The notes below the pieces were generated by a model. That model made no database searches. It saw nothing but the letters and a program-made list of their open reading frames with translations, and was not told where the DNA came from. A stretch of 64,000 bases of DNA from RUG369 sp050949645 (lineage in GTDB: Bacteria; Planctomycetota; Planctomycetia; Pirellulales; Thermoguttaceae): the NCBI GenBank assembly GCA_050949645.1, contig JBMNGC010000001.1:1488001-1552000 (forward strand). The letters are read 5' to 3'. A program made the translations under genes and the position numbers. Positions 56,311 through 64,000 of this stretch are shown here, in pieces. Within the stretch, counting starts at the first letter, position 1. The number at the start of each line of letters is the position of its first letter.

Positions 56311-58755
56311 ATGAAAAGCCGACGTTTTCTTTACCTCGCCGCGGCGATCGTAACTGCGTTACTGTGCGCGTTCCACGACGGCGCCGACGCGCGTTCTCCA
56401 CAAAATGAATATCGCGACGCCGTCGTCCAGGATTGGGCTCGTCAGGAGCGTGAACATGGACGAGAAATCGCGTCCTTGGAAGCGCTCAGCGCGCTCGTCG
56501 AACGAGCAACGAACGCCGTAGAATATATCGACGGCGAGGATTGGATCGACGACGACGCTTTCGACGTGTTTCAGAAGGAGCTCGAGCGCGTACGCGAGTT
56601 TGTCAATAGCGGTCCCGAAGCGTACGAGGGCGACGAACCTATTATTAAGGAGTGTCTCGCCCAATATCTGAGTCTCAGGAGCAAGTTGCGCGAGATACTT
56701 GTCAGTAATCCTGAAGTATCCGGACAGCCGATCGTCTTTCTTAAGCAAAAACGCTTTACATGGCAGATGCTCCACGAGTTCCTTTCGTACTTTTACGATC
56801 AAACCGGCATGCATGGCGGCGGCGTCTATATTTTGAAGGAGCCCGGGCGTTCCTTCGCAACAGAATCCGTAACCGACGGTCTTTTCCCGCGCGGCGTCTT
56901 CCAGACGCTCTCCCTTTCCTACGACGCAGAGACGATTTACTTCTCTTTCGCCGACTTATCCAAGACGCAGGCGGAGAACCAGCCAGAAACAAATATCGGC
57001 GAGCTCATGGCGCGACCTTACGTGGATGATTTCGCTTCCAATTACATGAAAGACTCGCGCAATAAGTTCCACCTCTACAAAATGACTCTCGCCGACCGCA
57101 AAGTCGAACGACTCACCGACAGTTGCGAAGACGACTTCGATCCGGTCGAAGCGCCGGACGGTTCGTTGATCTTCATATCGACTAGACGCGGCGGTTTCGG
57201 GCGTTGTCATGGTCACTACGAACCGCTCAACGTCTACACATTGCACCGTCTTAACGCGGACGGCGCCGTAACCTGCCTCTCCTGGCATGAGACGAACGAG
57301 TGGCAGCCGACCTTTCTCCCTGACGGTCGCCTGCTCTATACGCGTTGGGATTATGTCGACCGCAACGCGGCGCGGCACCATGGGCTCTGGACCACGAATC
57401 CTGACGGGACAAACGCCGCGATCTACTTTGGAAACTATACCTTCGACGTCAACGCGTGCTATCAAGCGAAAGCGGTTCCGAATTCAAACAAGATCATGTT
57501 CATTGGCGGCGCTCACCATCTCGACGTCGGCGGCTCCATTTTACTCTTTGACCCTTCTAAGATGCGCTACGATCCGGAAACGGGACAGGACGACCTCGCT
57601 TCGATTGAAGAACTGACGCCCGATATTCCACTGCCGGAAGTACCCGACGATGAATGGCGTGTCTGCGATCAATATTATTTCAGCCCCTACCCCCTCTCGG
57701 AAGACGCGTGGATAACCTCCTACAGTCACGACCCGCTTGGAGGATATCTCGGGAATACTCAGGAATGCGGGAAGCTTGGAATTTATTACGGCGATCGCTT
57801 CGGCAACCTGGAACTCCTTTATAGGAACGACGAAAACGATGAATCCTGCCTCTATCCACTCCCCCTCGTGGAACGCGAAAAGCCCGCGATGATTCCGTCC
57901 GTCGTTGATAATAACGCAGAAAAAACCGGAACCTTCGTTCTCTCCAATGTTTATGAAAGCCTTATGGAGTTCCCGAAGGATCGCAAAATCAAGGAACTGC
58001 GGATAGTTCAGGTGCTTCCGAAGGGACCGGACTATCTCTCGAATCTGCCCCTTGTCGGTCGTCAGAACGCCGCTAATGCGCGAATGTTGCTCGGAACGGT
58101 TCCAGTCGAGGAAGACGGCAGCGCGCATTTCAAGGCGCCCGCCGAAGTTCCCCTCTATTTCCAGGCGGTCGACGAAGAGGGACGCGCCGTCCAGTCGATG
58201 CGCAGTATCGCGTACCTGCAACCTGGCGAAAATCGAGGTTGCGTCGGTTGCCACGAACAGGCGCAGACAACGCTGACTAATAATCCTGACAATCGGAGTC
58301 TCGCTTCCCTGCGCGAACCGTCGGAAATCACGCCAGGTCCCGATGACACGAAGCCTTTCTCCTATCCGCGATTCGTCCAACCGATCCTCGACGCGCGGTG
58401 CGTAAAATGCCACGATGGCTCCGACGACGCGCCCGAGCCCAGCCTTGCCGGCGAAGTTCAGGAGCCCTTCACGCAGAGCTACGAGAACCTCATGCAGTAC
58501 GTCCGATGGTACGAATGGGGCGATGCGAATTTCCGCGAAATCGTCACTTTCCCGGGCGAATGCGGCGCGGACATCTCGCCATTGACGAAAATCATCGTTG
58601 ACGAAAACCACGCCGATATCGGTCTTACAGACGACGAATACCGCAGGCTCGTCCTTTGGTGCGACTTAAACGTACCCTTCTACGGCATTTATGATCAGTT
58701 CGAACAGGAAAAACAGCTCAAGGGTGAAAAGATCGACGAGCCGGCGCTACAATAA
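56311..58755 (+). CDS. exported HzsA-related dihaem beta-propeller protein
   Basis: An 814-residue protein with a signal peptide (1-28), a helical N-terminal region (30-150) and a TolB/WD-like propeller (about 180-480: DDFDPVEAPDGSLIFISTRR, WQPTFLPDGRLLYTRWDYVD). It then carries two c-type haem motifs, GCVGCH near residue 641 and RCVKCH near 697. This order resembles the hydrazine synthase alpha-subunit middle-domain family (HZS_alpha), found widely in planctomycetes that do not do anammox. An electron-transfer or oxidoreductase role outside the cytoplasm is inferred. SD AAGGG; strong bidirectional terminator after it. Confidence 0.82.
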   Translation: MKSRRFLYLAAAIVTALLCAFHDGADARSPQNEYRDAVVQDWARQEREHGREIASLEALSALVERATNAVEYIDGEDWIDDDAFDVFQKELERVREFVNSGPEAYEGDEPIIKECLAQYLSLRSKLREILVSNPEVSGQPIVFLKQKRFTWQMLHEFLSYFYDQTGMHGGGVYILKEPGRSFATESVTDGLFPRGVFQTLSLSYDAETIYFSFADLSKTQAENQPETNIGELMARPYVDDFASNYMKDSRNKFHLYKMTLADRKVERLTDSCEDDFDPVEAPDGSLIFISTRRGGFGRCHGHYEPLNVYTLHRLNADGAVTCLSWHETNEWQPTFLPDGRLLYTRWDYVDRNAARHHGLWTTNPDGTNAAIYFGNYTFDVNACYQAKAVPNSNKIMFIGGAHHLDVGGSILLFDPSKMRYDPETGQDDLASIEELTPDIPLPEVPDDEWRVCDQYYFSPYPLSEDAWITSYSHDPLGGYLGNTQECGKLGIYYGDRFGNLELLYRNDENDESCLYPLPLVEREKPAMIPSVVDNNAEKTGTFVLSNVYESLMEFPKDRKIKELRIVQVLPKGPDYLSNLPLVGRQNAANARMLLGTVPVEEDGSAHFKAPAEVPLYFQAVDEEGRAVQSMRSIAYLQPGENRGCVGCHEQAQTTLTNNPDNRSLASLREPSEITPGPDDTKPFSYPRFVQPILDARCVKCHDGSDDAPEPSLAGEVQEPFTQSYENLMQYVRWYEWGDANFREIVTFPGECGADISPLTKIIVDENHADIGLTDDEYRRLVLWCDLNVPFYGIYDQFEQEKQLKGEKIDEPALQ

Positions 58756-58786
58756 CGGAGGTCGACGGTCTATCGTCCGAAAAGAA

Positions 58787-58830
58787 GGACGGCGATTCCA
58801 AATCCAAAGCTCTGGAATCGCCGTCCTTTT
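58787..58830. terminator. bidirectional terminator between HzsA-like and xylR-like genes
   Basis: Perfect 14-bp stem GGACGGCGATTCCA/TGGAATCGCCGTCC, TTTT on the plus side and a T-rich stretch on the minus side. Confidence 0.9.
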
Positions 58831-58851
58831 GTGATCTGATCGCGCCTTTCG

Positions 58852-60033
58852 TTATTCTCCGCGGATCTCCTGTCGGTACTTTGACGGAGAGATCCCTACT
58901 CGACGACGGAAGGTCTGCAAAAAATAGCTCGTCGCACTGAAGCCTATCGTCTCGGCGACGCGATCCATCGACGCGTCCGTCTCGCGAAGCATTTGTTTCG
59001 CGCGCTCAATTCGAGCAATTTGAAGCTCTTCGAGCATCGTTTTTCCATGATATTTGCGGAATTTAACCTCAAGTTGGCGCCGCGAGATAGGGATGGCGCG
59101 CGCAATGCGCTCAACGGTAAGGGTTTCGAGTCGACTGGTATGAATGAGACGCAGCGCTTCGGCGACGTCTTCATCTTCCACAAAGATGACGTCCGTCGAT
59201 CGACGTTCTACGACGTTGACCGGCTCGACGTAAATTTGGCGCTGAGGCGGCTCTTCGCCCTTCATCATGAGGTCAAGCGTCTTCGCCGCGAGATACCCGC
59301 CCTTCTCCGCGTTGAGCGCGACGCTCGTGAGGGGTGGCGAACACAGCTCGCAAAGAAGTTCGTCCGCGTCGCCCCCTATCACCACGACCTGCTCCGGCGA
59401 CGGGATTCCTTCCGCTTCGCACGCCGCGAGAAGCTCGCGACCGCGCTGGTCGTTACATGCCAAGACGCCGACCGGCTTGCGCAACGACTTGAGCCATTCG
59501 CGCATATATAATTTCTCTTTTTCCCACCGAATCAAACGCCCAAGGCGCAACGGCGGACTGTAAACGGACGTCTCGTAGCCCGCTGCTTTGACCTCGGCGC
59601 AAAAAACTTCTTCACGCTTGACTGACCATGGTTTAGAAGGATAGCCCACATATGCAAATTGCGTCAGTTTCTTTTCCAGCAGGTATTTCGCCGCCATTCG
59701 AGACGCGCCGACGGAATCGCTGATAAGCTCTACGCAAAATCGCTTCTTCTCTGGGGGACAGTTGATTTCCGCAATGGGGTAATCGAGAAAAATGATCGGC
59801 AGTCCCATTTCTACGAGAGTCGTCGCCGCCTCTGAGTTGGGGGCGCGCGCTATGATACCGTCGATGCGCCAATCGCTCATTGGCGGCGTCGCCTGTTGCA
59901 AATCGCCAGGCGTCAGCATGAAACTCCAAGGTCCGTGCAAACGCGAGTACCGCGCAACTCCGTGCAATACGCCACGACCATAACTGCGCGACGTTTCAAT
60001 AAGAAGAGCAACTCGAGGCGGACGATATGTCAT
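58852..60033 (-). CDS. XylR-like AraC-family transcription regulator with sugar-binding domain
   Basis: A 393-residue regulator. Residues about 8-280 are a LacI-type periplasmic-binding-fold sensor (VALLIETSRSYGRGVLHGVA, DGIIARAPN, VIGGDADELLCELCSPPLTS). Residues about 290-390 are an AraC DNA-binding domain with two helix-turn-helix units (ERIARAIPISRRQLEVKFRK; DRVAETIGFSATSYFLQTFR). This is the XylR architecture that activates pentose or other sugar genes when the sugar binds. The neighbouring exported glycosidase and oxidoreductases are the likely targets (inference). Leader of about 70 bases from the promoter at 60108-60137. Confidence 0.9.
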   Translation of the reverse strand: MTYRPPRVALLIETSRSYGRGVLHGVARYSRLHGPWSFMLTPGDLQQATPPMSDWRIDGIIARAPNSEAATTLVEMGLPIIFLDYPIAEINCPPEKKRFCVELISDSVGASRMAAKYLLEKKLTQFAYVGYPSKPWSVKREEVFCAEVKAAGYETSVYSPPLRLGRLIRWEKEKLYMREWLKSLRKPVGVLACNDQRGRELLAACEAEGIPSPEQVVVIGGDADELLCELCSPPLTSVALNAEKGGYLAAKTLDLMMKGEEPPQRQIYVEPVNVVERRSTDVIFVEDEDVAEALRLIHTSRLETLTVERIARAIPISRRQLEVKFRKYHGKTMLEELQIARIERAKQMLRETDASMDRVAETIGFSATSYFLQTFRRRVGISPSKYRQEIRGE

Positions 60034-60107
60034 GGCGCACCATATATCAGTTCATTAACAAACGTTTTTGTAAATGCAGGCTCCGTTATAACGACTTCTA
60101 ACCTCGC

Positions 60108-60137
60108 ATTATACCGCAAATATCCTTCTGAAGTTAA
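60108..60137 (-). promoter_or_regulatory. candidate sigma70 promoter for the XylR-like gene
   Basis: TTAACT (60137-60132), 18-base spacer, perfect TATAAT (60113-60108), minus strand. Confidence 0.5.
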
Positions 60138-60221
60138 TTTTTGGTTTCTATATTACCCCCAATCCTTCGCGTTGGTATCCCGGCCGTCAGTTCAGGAGCG
60201 CTGTCTCGGAGTTCAATCGGC

Positions 60222-62042
60222 CTACTCTCTCAGCTTAATCTGCGCCATGACGCGACCCTTATTGCGCCGGAGATTTCTAGGGAAAGCGTTAACGCGCAAG
60301 TACAGCGTTCCAGAAACCTCGGGCTCTATCTGGATGGACGTAGAAGAAAATTCAAATCCCGTATTCCATGGATAGAGAGCGTTGTAAAAATCATAACGCG
60401 ACTCGACCGACGCCGGCGTCTGTCGAGCCTTCAACGCCAATTCGGAGAGCGCAGCTTGTGAAAAACCGCTGGCATTTTCGGTCCCTTCGATACCAAAGCG
60501 AGTATGTCGCGAAGATTTAAAGACGTCGAAACGAAGAATAGGGTCGTCGTCGCTATCCTCGCCTGAATCAAGGCGATAAACTTCGTCAAACGTCGCTTCA
60601 CCGGGGTCAGGCGCCACGACGGCGCAAAGACGACCCGCCGGGACGCCGTTAATATATTCGACCGTTGCGCCCGTCCCCTCGAAGGGAAAGGAACGTTTGG
60701 CCTCTTCGAGGTAGAAATTGAAGCGACCGCCGACCGTCAGCCTGTATGTTTTGCCCGACTCAAGGCGAACTGGCGTCGCCTGCCACCCTTTCGTCGCGTC
60801 AACGGCAACGACGACGCCCTTGATAAGTTCGGCATCTGATGGGAATTCTCCATTGTTTGAAGGATACTTGATCGCCGTCTCGGCAAAATCATAGGAATAA
60901 TCGAGCGAACTCAGGAAATCCGCCCAATCATATTCAAGCTCGGCCCATCGCGAGCCAATCGCGTCGACAAAGAGCCGATTGGGTTTTTCCGCTACCATCC
61001 AATATGGCAATACTTCCGCGACGTCTTTATATTTCGGGGAGTTATGAAGAAACATAACAAACGCCCAGCTCCACGCATAGGTCGACGTCTGCCTGTAATG
61101 GCGCGGTTCAAAGTTCAAAATATCAAGGATCGTCGGCGTGCGATTCGTTTTGAGAATACCCTGGAGTTGAGACAGCCGTCCGAACCCGGGATACCCCGAC
61201 GCGGAAACTGGAATCTGAGCGAGCTCGAGTCCTTTTCTTCGATCCCAGTTATGAAGCGCAATATATTCAGCGGCGCCTTCAGAGAACCAACGCGGCTGCA
61301 GATCGCCAAAGTACGAATGCATGAAGGTATGGACAAGTTCATGAATGAGTAGAAATCGATTGTAATACTCAACTTTCTGATCTTTGGCGTAGATCCTATT
61401 GCGATCTGAATATCCGTACAGGAATTGAGCATTCCCTTCTAACGCGCGAAAACGAACAAACGCGTCGACGTCGCGCATGAGGAACGCCTCGACCTTCCAG
61501 TCTGAGAAGGCTGCCGGATCGGCGTGGAAAAATTCGCAAAGCTGCGGAATAGCAGCTTCGAGAACCTCGGGTAGCTCGTCGACCGAGGAACTTGAAGGAA
61601 GATCGGTATAGAGGACGACGCGTCGGGAATCAAGGCGACGAATGTTGTCGAGTTTACCCTGAGCAAAATTGAGCTCTGGATACTCCGGCCAGCGTTCGCG
61701 TCGTTCGCGCGCAAAGTCGAGAACGAACTGTCGCAAGCCTTGAGTCTTATCAGGATCAAGCCAATTCTGCGCGTCGCGCGCCTGCTCGAAAAGTTCAAGC
61801 CGTTCCTCTTCCGCCGGGGGAAGTCCATCCGAATCTACCTGCCGGACCCTTCGAGTCGCTGCGTTACCCGTCGTCGTTCTGCCTTGCGTCGCGAGATCCG
61901 TATTCGCGGCGGCCTTCACACTGATTCGCGACGTCGGAGGCTCCGCGCCGATAAGATCTTCGGAAAAACCAAACGCAACCGCTGTCAGAACAACGCCAGG
62001 TAGAAATGTCAGAAAACGCGCGAAAAAGGGCCTCTCGCTCAT
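60222..62042 (-). CDS. secreted zinc metallopeptidase (DUF1570-like gluzincin)
   Basis: A 606-residue protein with a signal peptide (ending near AFGFSEDLIGA) and a low-complexity linker. The peptidase-like domain has the zinc motif HELVH near residue 232 and, downstream, the glutamate of WFSEGAAEY, the gluzincin pattern. The C-terminal half (about 420-606) is a beta-sandwich, possibly substrate-binding. This fits the DUF1570/peptidase-MA-like exported proteins of planctomycetes. The target protein is unknown. SD AAGGA before ATG 62042. Same strand as the lactonase gene, 119 bases apart. Confidence 0.82.
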   Translation of the reverse strand: MSERPFFARFLTFLPGVVLTAVAFGFSEDLIGAEPPTSRISVKAAANTDLATQGRTTTGNAATRRVRQVDSDGLPPAEEERLELFEQARDAQNWLDPDKTQGLRQFVLDFARERRERWPEYPELNFAQGKLDNIRRLDSRRVVLYTDLPSSSSVDELPEVLEAAIPQLCEFFHADPAAFSDWKVEAFLMRDVDAFVRFRALEGNAQFLYGYSDRNRIYAKDQKVEYYNRFLLIHELVHTFMHSYFGDLQPRWFSEGAAEYIALHNWDRRKGLELAQIPVSASGYPGFGRLSQLQGILKTNRTPTILDILNFEPRHYRQTSTYAWSWAFVMFLHNSPKYKDVAEVLPYWMVAEKPNRLFVDAIGSRWAELEYDWADFLSSLDYSYDFAETAIKYPSNNGEFPSDAELIKGVVVAVDATKGWQATPVRLESGKTYRLTVGGRFNFYLEEAKRSFPFEGTGATVEYINGVPAGRLCAVVAPDPGEATFDEVYRLDSGEDSDDDPILRFDVFKSSRHTRFGIEGTENASGFSQAALSELALKARQTPASVESRYDFYNALYPWNTGFEFSSTSIQIEPEVSGTLYLRVNAFPRNLRRNKGRVMAQIKLRE

Positions 62043-62104
62043 GTGGAATCTTTCCTTTCAGAGTTCGAAGGATAAGTTTCAGACCTTACAGACTTTCGAC
62101 GGTC

Positions 62105-62135
62105 GTTCGCGTCGTCCACGTCCGGACGACGCGAA
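62105..62135. terminator. hairpin between lactonase-type and peptidase genes
   Basis: Perfect 13-bp stem GTTCGCGTCGTCC/GGACGACGCGAAC with a 5-base loop, but no U-run, so it could be a terminator or an mRNA-stabilising structure. Confidence 0.5.
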
Positions 62136-62161
62136 CCAGGACGCCGAAGTCGTAACGCGCG

Positions 62162-63442
62162 TTATTTCTCCATATGGACAAACGCGCCGCCGATAGCCCA
62201 CGCGATCTGCGTCGGCTCGTCGCTCGCAAGCTTGAGCTCGCCCGTCTCCTGATCAATCGCGTAGACGTATATCGTTCCAGATTTCTTATTGCTCACGATG
62301 AGGAACCGACCCGAAGGATCGATCGTAGCAAACCGCGGATAACTGCCGAACGTGGAGATACGTTGTATAAGTGGGAAATCTGGGTTTTCGACGCCGGAGC
62401 AAACTTGTTCAGCGTCGAACGCCACGATCGAGTTCTGACCGCGATTCGTCGCGTAAACAACATGCTTGCCATTCGGAAGCGTCACGCCGTCGATCGCAGC
62501 CGTCTTGTTGCCGTAAGTATAGGTCACGCCGTCGACAAGCGATTCTTCGTCGGTAAGCTTCTCGCGGTACTTTTCTTCAAGCGTCGACCAGGTTCCTAGG
62601 CGTTCGCCCGTACCCTTCTCGAAATCGACGCGGAACGCTGAAACCGTCGAGTCAAGCTCGTTAATCGAGAAAACGAGGAGCTTGCCGTCCTCAGAGTGCG
62701 TGAAGGAGAGATGGCGAGGACCGGCTCCGGGCTGCGTTGCAAGGTAAGGAACCGTCGGGTCTTCCGTAAGCGCGCCGGTCTCTTCGTCAAGACGCGCGAT
62801 ATAGATTCGGTCCGACCCCAGGTCGCTCATAATGACGCGCCAGATACCGTCGGTCTCGACGAAATAAGACGAATGTCCGTAGGGGTGATTCTGACGACGC
62901 TTGATCGGTCCTGAACCGTCGCGGCGATATTTTGCCGTCACTTCGCCGATCGATCCATCTTCTTCAAGCTTGAGGACGGAGAAATCGCCGCTTGAATAGT
63001 TCGCTGCATTCAAGAACTTCGCGTCTGGACAAACGCTCGTATGGCAAACGCCGTCTCCCGTCGTCGGTTTGCTGTTAAGGAACGTCAGGTCGCCGGTCTT
63101 TGGATCGACCTTGCACGCGCACGCGTTCGACCAACCATCCGAACCGTCGACGCTCCCAACGAACCATAACCGATCTTGGTCGGGATTCGACGCCAGATAG
63201 CCCGAAGACGCCGCTTTAAGCGCGAGACGCACGTCGGTAATTGCGCCCGTCTCCGTGTCGAATTTTCCAACGTAAATTCCTTCCGAACGTGGAATTCCCC
63301 GCTCCTTCTGCTCCTCGGTCGTCTGACCCGTCGAGGTCCCGAAATAAATCCAATATTCCTCGGCAAACGCGGAAGCGCTCAAGAGAAATGCGATGAGAGT
63401 TACGGACAAAACAGCTGTTGCGTTGATAAAGAGCGATCTCAT
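62162..63442 (-). CDS. exported lactonase-family seven-bladed beta-propeller
   Basis: A 426-residue protein with a perfect SD (AAAGGAG), a signal peptide (VLSVTLIAFLLSASAFAEE) and a lactonase-family (PF10282-type) propeller. Repeated blades are visible, each with phrases like LDEETGALTEDPTV, GPRHLSFTHSEDGKLLVFSI, RFATIDPSGRFLIVSN and IDQETGELKLA. Cytoplasmic members hydrolyse 6-phosphogluconolactone; exported planctomycete members have unknown substrates. Two Cys pairs in the exported domain may form disulfides. Confidence 0.88.
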   Translation of the reverse strand: MRSLFINATAVLSVTLIAFLLSASAFAEEYWIYFGTSTGQTTEEQKERGIPRSEGIYVGKFDTETGAITDVRLALKAASSGYLASNPDQDRLWFVGSVDGSDGWSNACACKVDPKTGDLTFLNSKPTTGDGVCHTSVCPDAKFLNAANYSSGDFSVLKLEEDGSIGEVTAKYRRDGSGPIKRRQNHPYGHSSYFVETDGIWRVIMSDLGSDRIYIARLDEETGALTEDPTVPYLATQPGAGPRHLSFTHSEDGKLLVFSINELDSTVSAFRVDFEKGTGERLGTWSTLEEKYREKLTDEESLVDGVTYTYGNKTAAIDGVTLPNGKHVVYATNRGQNSIVAFDAEQVCSGVENPDFPLIQRISTFGSYPRFATIDPSGRFLIVSNKKSGTIYVYAIDQETGELKLASDEPTQIAWAIGGAFVHMEK

Positions 63443-63498
63443 ATCAAACTCCTTTTAAGTTTCAATTTTCCGGTCAATCGGCTCTATGATCTACGGAA

Positions 63499-63527
63499 AT
63501 GATACCGGCGCGGCGCGATAAAATCAA
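63499..63527 (-). promoter_or_regulatory. candidate sigma70 promoter for the lactonase-type gene
   Basis: TTGATT (63527-63522), 17-base spacer, TATCAT (63504-63499), minus strand, about 55 bases before ATG 63442. Confidence 0.5.
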
Positions 63528-63752
63528 GACGTCGAGCTCGTTCGTCTCCTATCGTCGACGCGCATATGCTCGAGACGTCCTAACCGTCAGTTAGATCGAC
63601 GAGGCCGCGTCGATCGATCTTTTACCGCGGATTAACCGGAATTTAATAGAACGTTGCGAGCTCAGCTTTCCTATGGAATTGATGTGTCTTGAATCGGAAA
63701 ATCGAGCGGCGCGCCGCCGCTTCGCTCTATCCTCGTCCATTAAATACGATCG

Positions 63753-63781
63753 TTGAAATTCGAAATTCCACCCGTTATAAT
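63753..63781 (+). promoter_or_regulatory. candidate sigma70 promoter for the Tat-exported protein gene
   Basis: TTGAAA, 17-base spacer, perfect TATAAT, about 85 bases before ATG 63869. Confidence 0.65.
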
Positions 63782-63868
63782 AACGCAGGGCCGAGGGTCC
63801 TTGCTTCAGGAAACGCGCTGAAGCGCGTCTTATCTTAGCGCACACCACTTACACGAGCAGGTGTTCCC

Positions 63869-64000
63869 ATGAAATCTAAAATGAACCGTCGAGCTTTCTT
63901 AGGCGCCGCTGCGGCTGCGTCTTTAACTCCTCAACTCATCGCCGACGCTGCTCGCGCCGACGAGCAGTCTCCCCAAATCGCAGGATTCGACCTGACCTCT
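63869..64000 (+). CDS. Tat-exported protein, 5' fragment
   Basis: 44 codons open to the window edge. A twin-arginine signal is clear: MNRRAFLGAAAAASLTPQL from the internal Met at 63881, or MKSKMNRRAF from ATG 63869, which has AGGTG upstream. Planctomycete proteins with this start are often Gfo/Idh/MocA oxidoreductases or DUF1501-type proteins, but the visible part does not decide. Own promoter upstream. Confidence 0.75.
   Translation, partial: MKSKMNRRAFLGAAAAASLTPQLIADAARADEQSPQIAGFDLTS

Larger units (their letters stand above)
63443..63868. other. 426-base divergent control region
   Basis: Contains two divergent near-consensus promoters (63499-63527 minus, 63753-63781 plus). A minus-strand frame at 63591-63848 is Arg/Ser-rich without SD and is not called. 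Confidence 0.6.

Noticed and set aside
57541..58611. 356-codon minus-strand frame antisense to the HzsA-like gene, and similar long antisense frames at 18621-19409, 34498-35178 and 2785-3831
   Set aside because: They lie opposite genes with clear families, show no recognisable domains, and arise because the real genes avoid TTA, CTA and TCA codons.
63591..63848. 85-codon minus-strand frame before the last gene
   Set aside because: Arg/Ser-rich, no SD, and it overlaps a near-consensus plus-strand promoter.

Overview
The window looks like chromosomal DNA of a planctomycete (phylum-level call, inferred). It carries several gene types typical of that group. These are a hydrazine-synthase-alpha-like dihaem protein, a XylR-type sensor/AraC regulator, Tat-exported oxidoreductase-type proteins, a DUF4175-type membrane protein with a very long acidic tail, a CsrA with a long basic tail, and large secreted proteins of unknown function. 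I saw no rRNA, tRNA, CRISPR array, insertion sequence, prophage or plasmid gene. The window is stable housekeeping and catabolic DNA rather than a mobile island. Nearly all real genes avoid TTA, CTA and TCA codons, which leaves long spurious frames antisense to them.

Layout. 1-7.1 kb (minus): a nusA-infB-rbfA translation/transcription operon ending in a degenerate endonuclease III-like protein that runs off the left edge. 7.6-11.5 kb: a haem-motif sensor histidine kinase (minus), divergent from parA-parB (plus). 11.5-15.5 kb (minus): a polar amino-acid ABC importer with unusual domain order, preceded by a structured leader RNA candidate. 15.7-17.7 kb: thrS (minus). 18-29.7 kb (plus): Tat-type Gfo/Idh/MocA oxidoreductase, TMEM43-like protein, DUF4175-like protein, BtaA-like (betaine lipid) enzyme, GH38-like protein. 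29.7-32.2 kb (minus): TolC-like outer-membrane protein and csrA. 32.5-36.2 kb (plus): TatD nuclease, a secreted unknown and a true nth. 36.2-37.9 kb (minus): Mrp P-loop carrier and a stand-alone CoaB.

38.1-42.6 kb: a secreted DUF4350-like protein (plus) meets, stop against stop, a large anti-sigma-like membrane protein and its ECF sigma factor (both minus). 43.2-49.7 kb (plus): PEGA lipoprotein, rplM-rpsI, a RidA/chorismatase-like protein, and a fused FAD/Fe-S D-lactate/glycolate-type dehydrogenase. 49.8-58.8 kb (plus): four large exported proteins (unknown beta protein, FAD oxidoreductase, GH42-like glycosidase, HzsA-like dihaem protein), mostly separated by strong hairpins and at least partly with their own promoters. 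58.9-63.4 kb (minus): the XylR-like regulator, a secreted zinc peptidase and a lactonase-type beta-propeller. The window ends inside a Tat-exported protein (plus).

Together the right half reads as a saprophytic, carbohydrate-degrading lifestyle: exported glycosidases and oxidoreductases next to a sugar-sensing AraC regulator. The left half is core information processing. Candidate sigma70-type promoters (TTGAC-like and TATAAT-like boxes 16-19 bases apart) precede many transcription units, and GC-rich hairpin terminators close several. The most unusual items are the leader RNA candidate at 15.43-15.51 kb, the lobe-swapped substrate-binding protein with a leftover lobe fused to its permease, the RsbW-like tail on the transporter ATPase, and the active-site-dead Nth relative in the nusA operon.
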